64,000 nt of DNA from assembly GCA_963971305.1 (NCBI GenBank), contig OZ020303.1, positions 40,908,106 to 40,972,105 on the forward strand. Direction: 5' to 3'. Origin of the DNA: Arcuatula senhousia. Lineage: Eukaryota; Mollusca; Bivalvia; Mytilida; Mytilidae. Every line of letters begins with the position of its first letter. Position 1 is the stretch's first letter. Made by a program: the position numbers and the translations under genes. The notes below the pieces were generated by a model. That model was not told where the DNA came from. It made no database searches and saw only the letters and a list, made by a program, of their open reading frames with translations. Shown piece after piece: positions 62,029-64,000 of the stretch.

Positions 62029-63093
62029 GGGGTTAAAAAATTTTCTAATACCTTACTAGCCAAGGGCTTATCGGCACTAGAAAACCACTAGCCCGACAGA
62101 AGGATCAACTAGCCCAAGGAAAATCTGACACTAGCCAAAGTATGATGCAAAGCTCAATCTATACATGTAGATTTGGTATTTATGTTATTAATTCTTTTTC
62201 TTTTATTTTATAAAAATGAATCAGATGCATTTATGTCGCTTTCAAAGTTAAAGAAAAGCAGGTAAATTCAAACAGGAACATTAAATCTTGTTTTAAAATG
62301 TTCCTGATTCAAGAAAGTAGGTAGCAGAATAACACAGATTGCAACAAGCTTCAGTTAGCTCGATGTCAGTGTGGCAGGGAATCTAGGGGGGACTCAGGGC
62401 CCCAGAGACTCTGGACATAAAAATTGCAAAAAATCCATCATCCTGGGGTTCTCTTGTACCTTCTTCACACCTTGGCACTTTCTTGTATAATAGAACACTT
62501 TCATAACAGTTTTTATGGCGTTTCAGTCCCCTATCATAATTTCCCCCTTAAAATAAATGTGGCCGTCGATCTTTTTCATTAAACTTTCAGACTGATTTTA
62601 AAATAAATTCAGGAGACTTTGACCTTTTTAAGAGTAAAACTACCTTTATTTAAGTTTGGAAAGGTGATTGTAATTGTCTATCATAATTTTCCTCCCAAGG
62701 AAATAATTAACCCAATGTGAAATCGAAAGTACGGGATATTGCACTTAAATCAATTGTACCACCCCCCAGTACCAGATAATGACGATGAAAATAGACTGCA
62801 CTGCGGGACATAGATTAAATCAATTGTGTTATCCCCCCTACCAGGCAATGACGATAAATTGCGAGACATGAATGATTTGGGTGATTTAATCAATAGTGAT
62901 ATCCCCCAGTACTGGTTAATGGCGATAATAATAGATCTAGGTTTTTCATAGTTTTATTTATAGCGCAAATTAAGTCAACCATAATTTTTAACTAGCCCGT
63001 CGGGCGTAGGTGGTTGTAACCTTTGGTAGCCCGAATATGATTTTCACTAGCCCCGGGCGTCGGGCTAGTGGATTTTTTAACCCCTGAGCTGCA
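62021..63093. mobile_element. 1,057-bp non-autonomous DNA transposon in ORF3, with 8-bp target duplication
   Basis: The element is 62,029-63,085. GAGCTGCA is duplicated at 62,021-62,028 and 63,086-63,093. Its ends are inverted: GGGGTTAAAAAAT at the left and ATTTTTTAACCCCT at the right, with subterminal CTAGCCCG/CGGGCTAG words repeated near both ends. An 8-bp duplication fits the hAT superfamily, but a CAGGG-start reading with a 5-bp duplication is also possible because the flank and the end share bases. It has no transposase and is AT-rich inside a G-rich host element. It was inserted after the retroelement acquired ORF3. Confidence 0.85.
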
Positions 63094-63568
63094 ATTAGGT
63101 ACCCTGCGGTGGGCGTTGGGGCTCTGTCTACCCTACAAGCCCTTGGTATTGCATTGTCGGGCCTCGGGAGGTAGCTCCCAGGCTTCTGCCGTGCTGTACC
63201 GTAGGCTGTTGGGGGTAGTTCAGGATAAAGTCCCGAACCGATTGCAGGGTATCCACCTGCACACCTTCACCGGCGACACTGCGACAGTCAAACTCTGGCT
63301 TGAGTCGTACCCAGAGACCTACTTTGGGTTTAGCCTCCTGGCTAAGGGGTGCGACGAGGGCCAGAGGCAGGGGATTCGGGCAGTACCGGAGGACAGGCTT
63401 CTCCTAGAGACAGACTCGCCGCACCTCGCTGACGCAGCTGCCTCCATCAACCATCCTGCACACTTGTTCAGGGTGGCGGAGGTGGTTGCCGAAGCCCGGT
63501 CCGCCCAGGCTCGGGACATACTGGCAGCGGGGGTGGCCAACGGGAGGGCCCTGTACCTCCGGCCCTAG
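63086..63568 (+). pseudogene. ORF3, 3' part: second half of the TatD-family nuclease
   Basis: It continues the TatD fold in the frame expected if one copy of the target duplication is discounted. It contains KPLVLHCRASG (metal His codon at 63,152), GIHLHTFTGD (His codon at 63,260) and RLLLETDSPHL (Asp codon at 63,413). These are the fourth to sixth metal ligands of TatD enzymes, and a closing helical region follows (HLFRVAEVVAEARSA). It ends with TAG at 63,566-63,568. Together the two parts hold all six family ligands, so the uninterrupted element should encode an active-looking enzyme. It has no start codon of its own. Confidence 0.85.
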
Positions 63569-63609
63569 GGGGTGTGTATGTCGGGGGAAGTGTACAAACT
63601 GGGGAGGGG

Positions 63610-64000
63610 AAATTTCAGATACAAACGATGGCCCCAGGGAGAAGGGGGCAGAAATAGGAAAAGTATAAGTAAATAGGCTGGTCCTGAAGAGATAGGACTA
63701 GCCGGGCAGTAGAGGGGAAGTTCAGATACAAAAGGTTGGCCCCAGGGAGAAGAAGTAATAGGCTGGTCCTGAAGAAATAGGACTGGCCGGGCGGTAGAGG
63801 GGAAGTTCAGATACGAACAGTTGGCCCCAGGGAGAAGGGGGCAGAAATAGGAAAAGTATAAGTAAATAGGCTGGTCCTGAAGGGATAGGACTAGCCAGGC
63901 AGTAGAGGGGAAATTCAGGTATAAACGGTTGGCCCCAGGGAGAAGGGGGGCAGAAATAGGAAAAGTATAAGTAAATAGGCTGGTCCTGAAGAAATAGGAC
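63610..64000 (+). repeat. Hairpin-bearing tandem repeats downstream of ORF3
   Basis: TTCAGATAC-type unit starts fall at 63,614, 63,721, 63,806 and 63,914, with spacings of 107, 85 and 108 bp; the short unit lacks a GGCAGAAATAGGAAAAGTAT block. Each unit contains GGCTGGTCCT, about 8 nt, then AGGACTAGCC, an RNA-stable inverted repeat (G-U pair), and GGCCCCAGGGAGAAG. The array runs to the window edge. It is probably the retroelement's 3' untranslated region before the polypurine tract and LTR. Confidence 0.85.

Larger units (their letters stand above)
55190..64000 (+). mobile_element. Ty3/gypsy-type LTR retrotransposon, 5'-truncated, runs off the window
   Basis: Order: partial gag, -1 frameshift, pol (PR-RT-RH-INT-PHD), hairpin plus splice-acceptor-like site, ORF3 with a TatD nuclease domain (split by a DNA transposon), 3' tandem repeats. 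The DNA is clearly G-rich against an AT-rich host. PR-RT-RH-INT order defines Ty3/gypsy (Metaviridae type). The left edge is abrupt and lies within gag, so the 5' LTR and leader are missing. The 3' LTR, if present, is beyond 64,000. The pol ORF has no stop over 4.4 kb, so this copy is young or still selected, apart from the truncation and the ORF3 insertion. Confidence 0.9.

Noticed and set aside
63486..63668. 60-codon ORF overlapping the end of the TatD domain
   Set aside because: Out of frame with the conserved TatD residues, and without any recognisable feature.

Overview
This is animal nuclear DNA, AT-rich and intron-containing. It is most likely from a bivalve mollusc, and a mussel-like genome is my best guess. 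Two conserved animal genes with ordinary GT-AG introns are present: a midnolin orthologue on the + strand and a TOE1 orthologue on the - strand. They sit among repeats of the kind that fill bivalve genomes: Pearl-like elements with a ~158-bp tandem core, a tRNA-derived SINE, TTAA-flanked and hairpin MITEs, and a LINE remnant. The species is inferred from the repeat style, not from a diagnostic sequence.

Layout. Positions 1-25,100 hold no recognisable protein gene. They contain several repeat families, three Pearl-like elements (2.39-3.64, 4.57-5.55, 11.15-12.83 kb), a SINE at 5.6 kb, a very recent 717-bp tandem array (15.2-17.0 kb), a long TG microsatellite (18.0 kb) and an old diverged repeat field (18.2-19.9 kb). 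Midnolin covers 25,142-39,361 in seven coding exons (361 aa). Its 9-kb first intron contains a LINE 3' fragment split by a fourth Pearl-like element. Positions 39.4-47.1 kb are non-coding with repeats. TOE1 lies at 47,145-53,408 on the - strand. Six coding exons are placed, and one linker exon required by splice phase was not found.

From about 55.19 kb to the window edge lies a G-rich Ty3/gypsy-type LTR retrotransposon, truncated at its 5' end inside gag. It has a gag with a zinc knuckle, a perfect in-frame UUUAAAC -1 slippery heptamer followed by a hairpin, and a pol with protease, RT, RNase H and integrase (D,D35E plus GPY/F). Pol ends in a C-terminal PHD finger. Downstream, directly after a strong polypyrimidine/AG splice-acceptor-like site, begins a third ORF whose C-terminal part is a TatD-family metal-dependent nuclease with all metal ligands retained. 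A 1,057-bp inverted-repeat DNA transposon with an 8-bp target duplication has interrupted this ORF. The 3' region carries hairpin-bearing tandem repeats that run off the window, so no LTR is seen.

The retroelement is the most unusual item. The domain set (frameshifted gag-pol, a PHD reader on the integrase tail, and a TatD nuclease in the position where retroviruses carry env) suggests chromatin-guided integration plus an accessory nuclease of unknown purpose.
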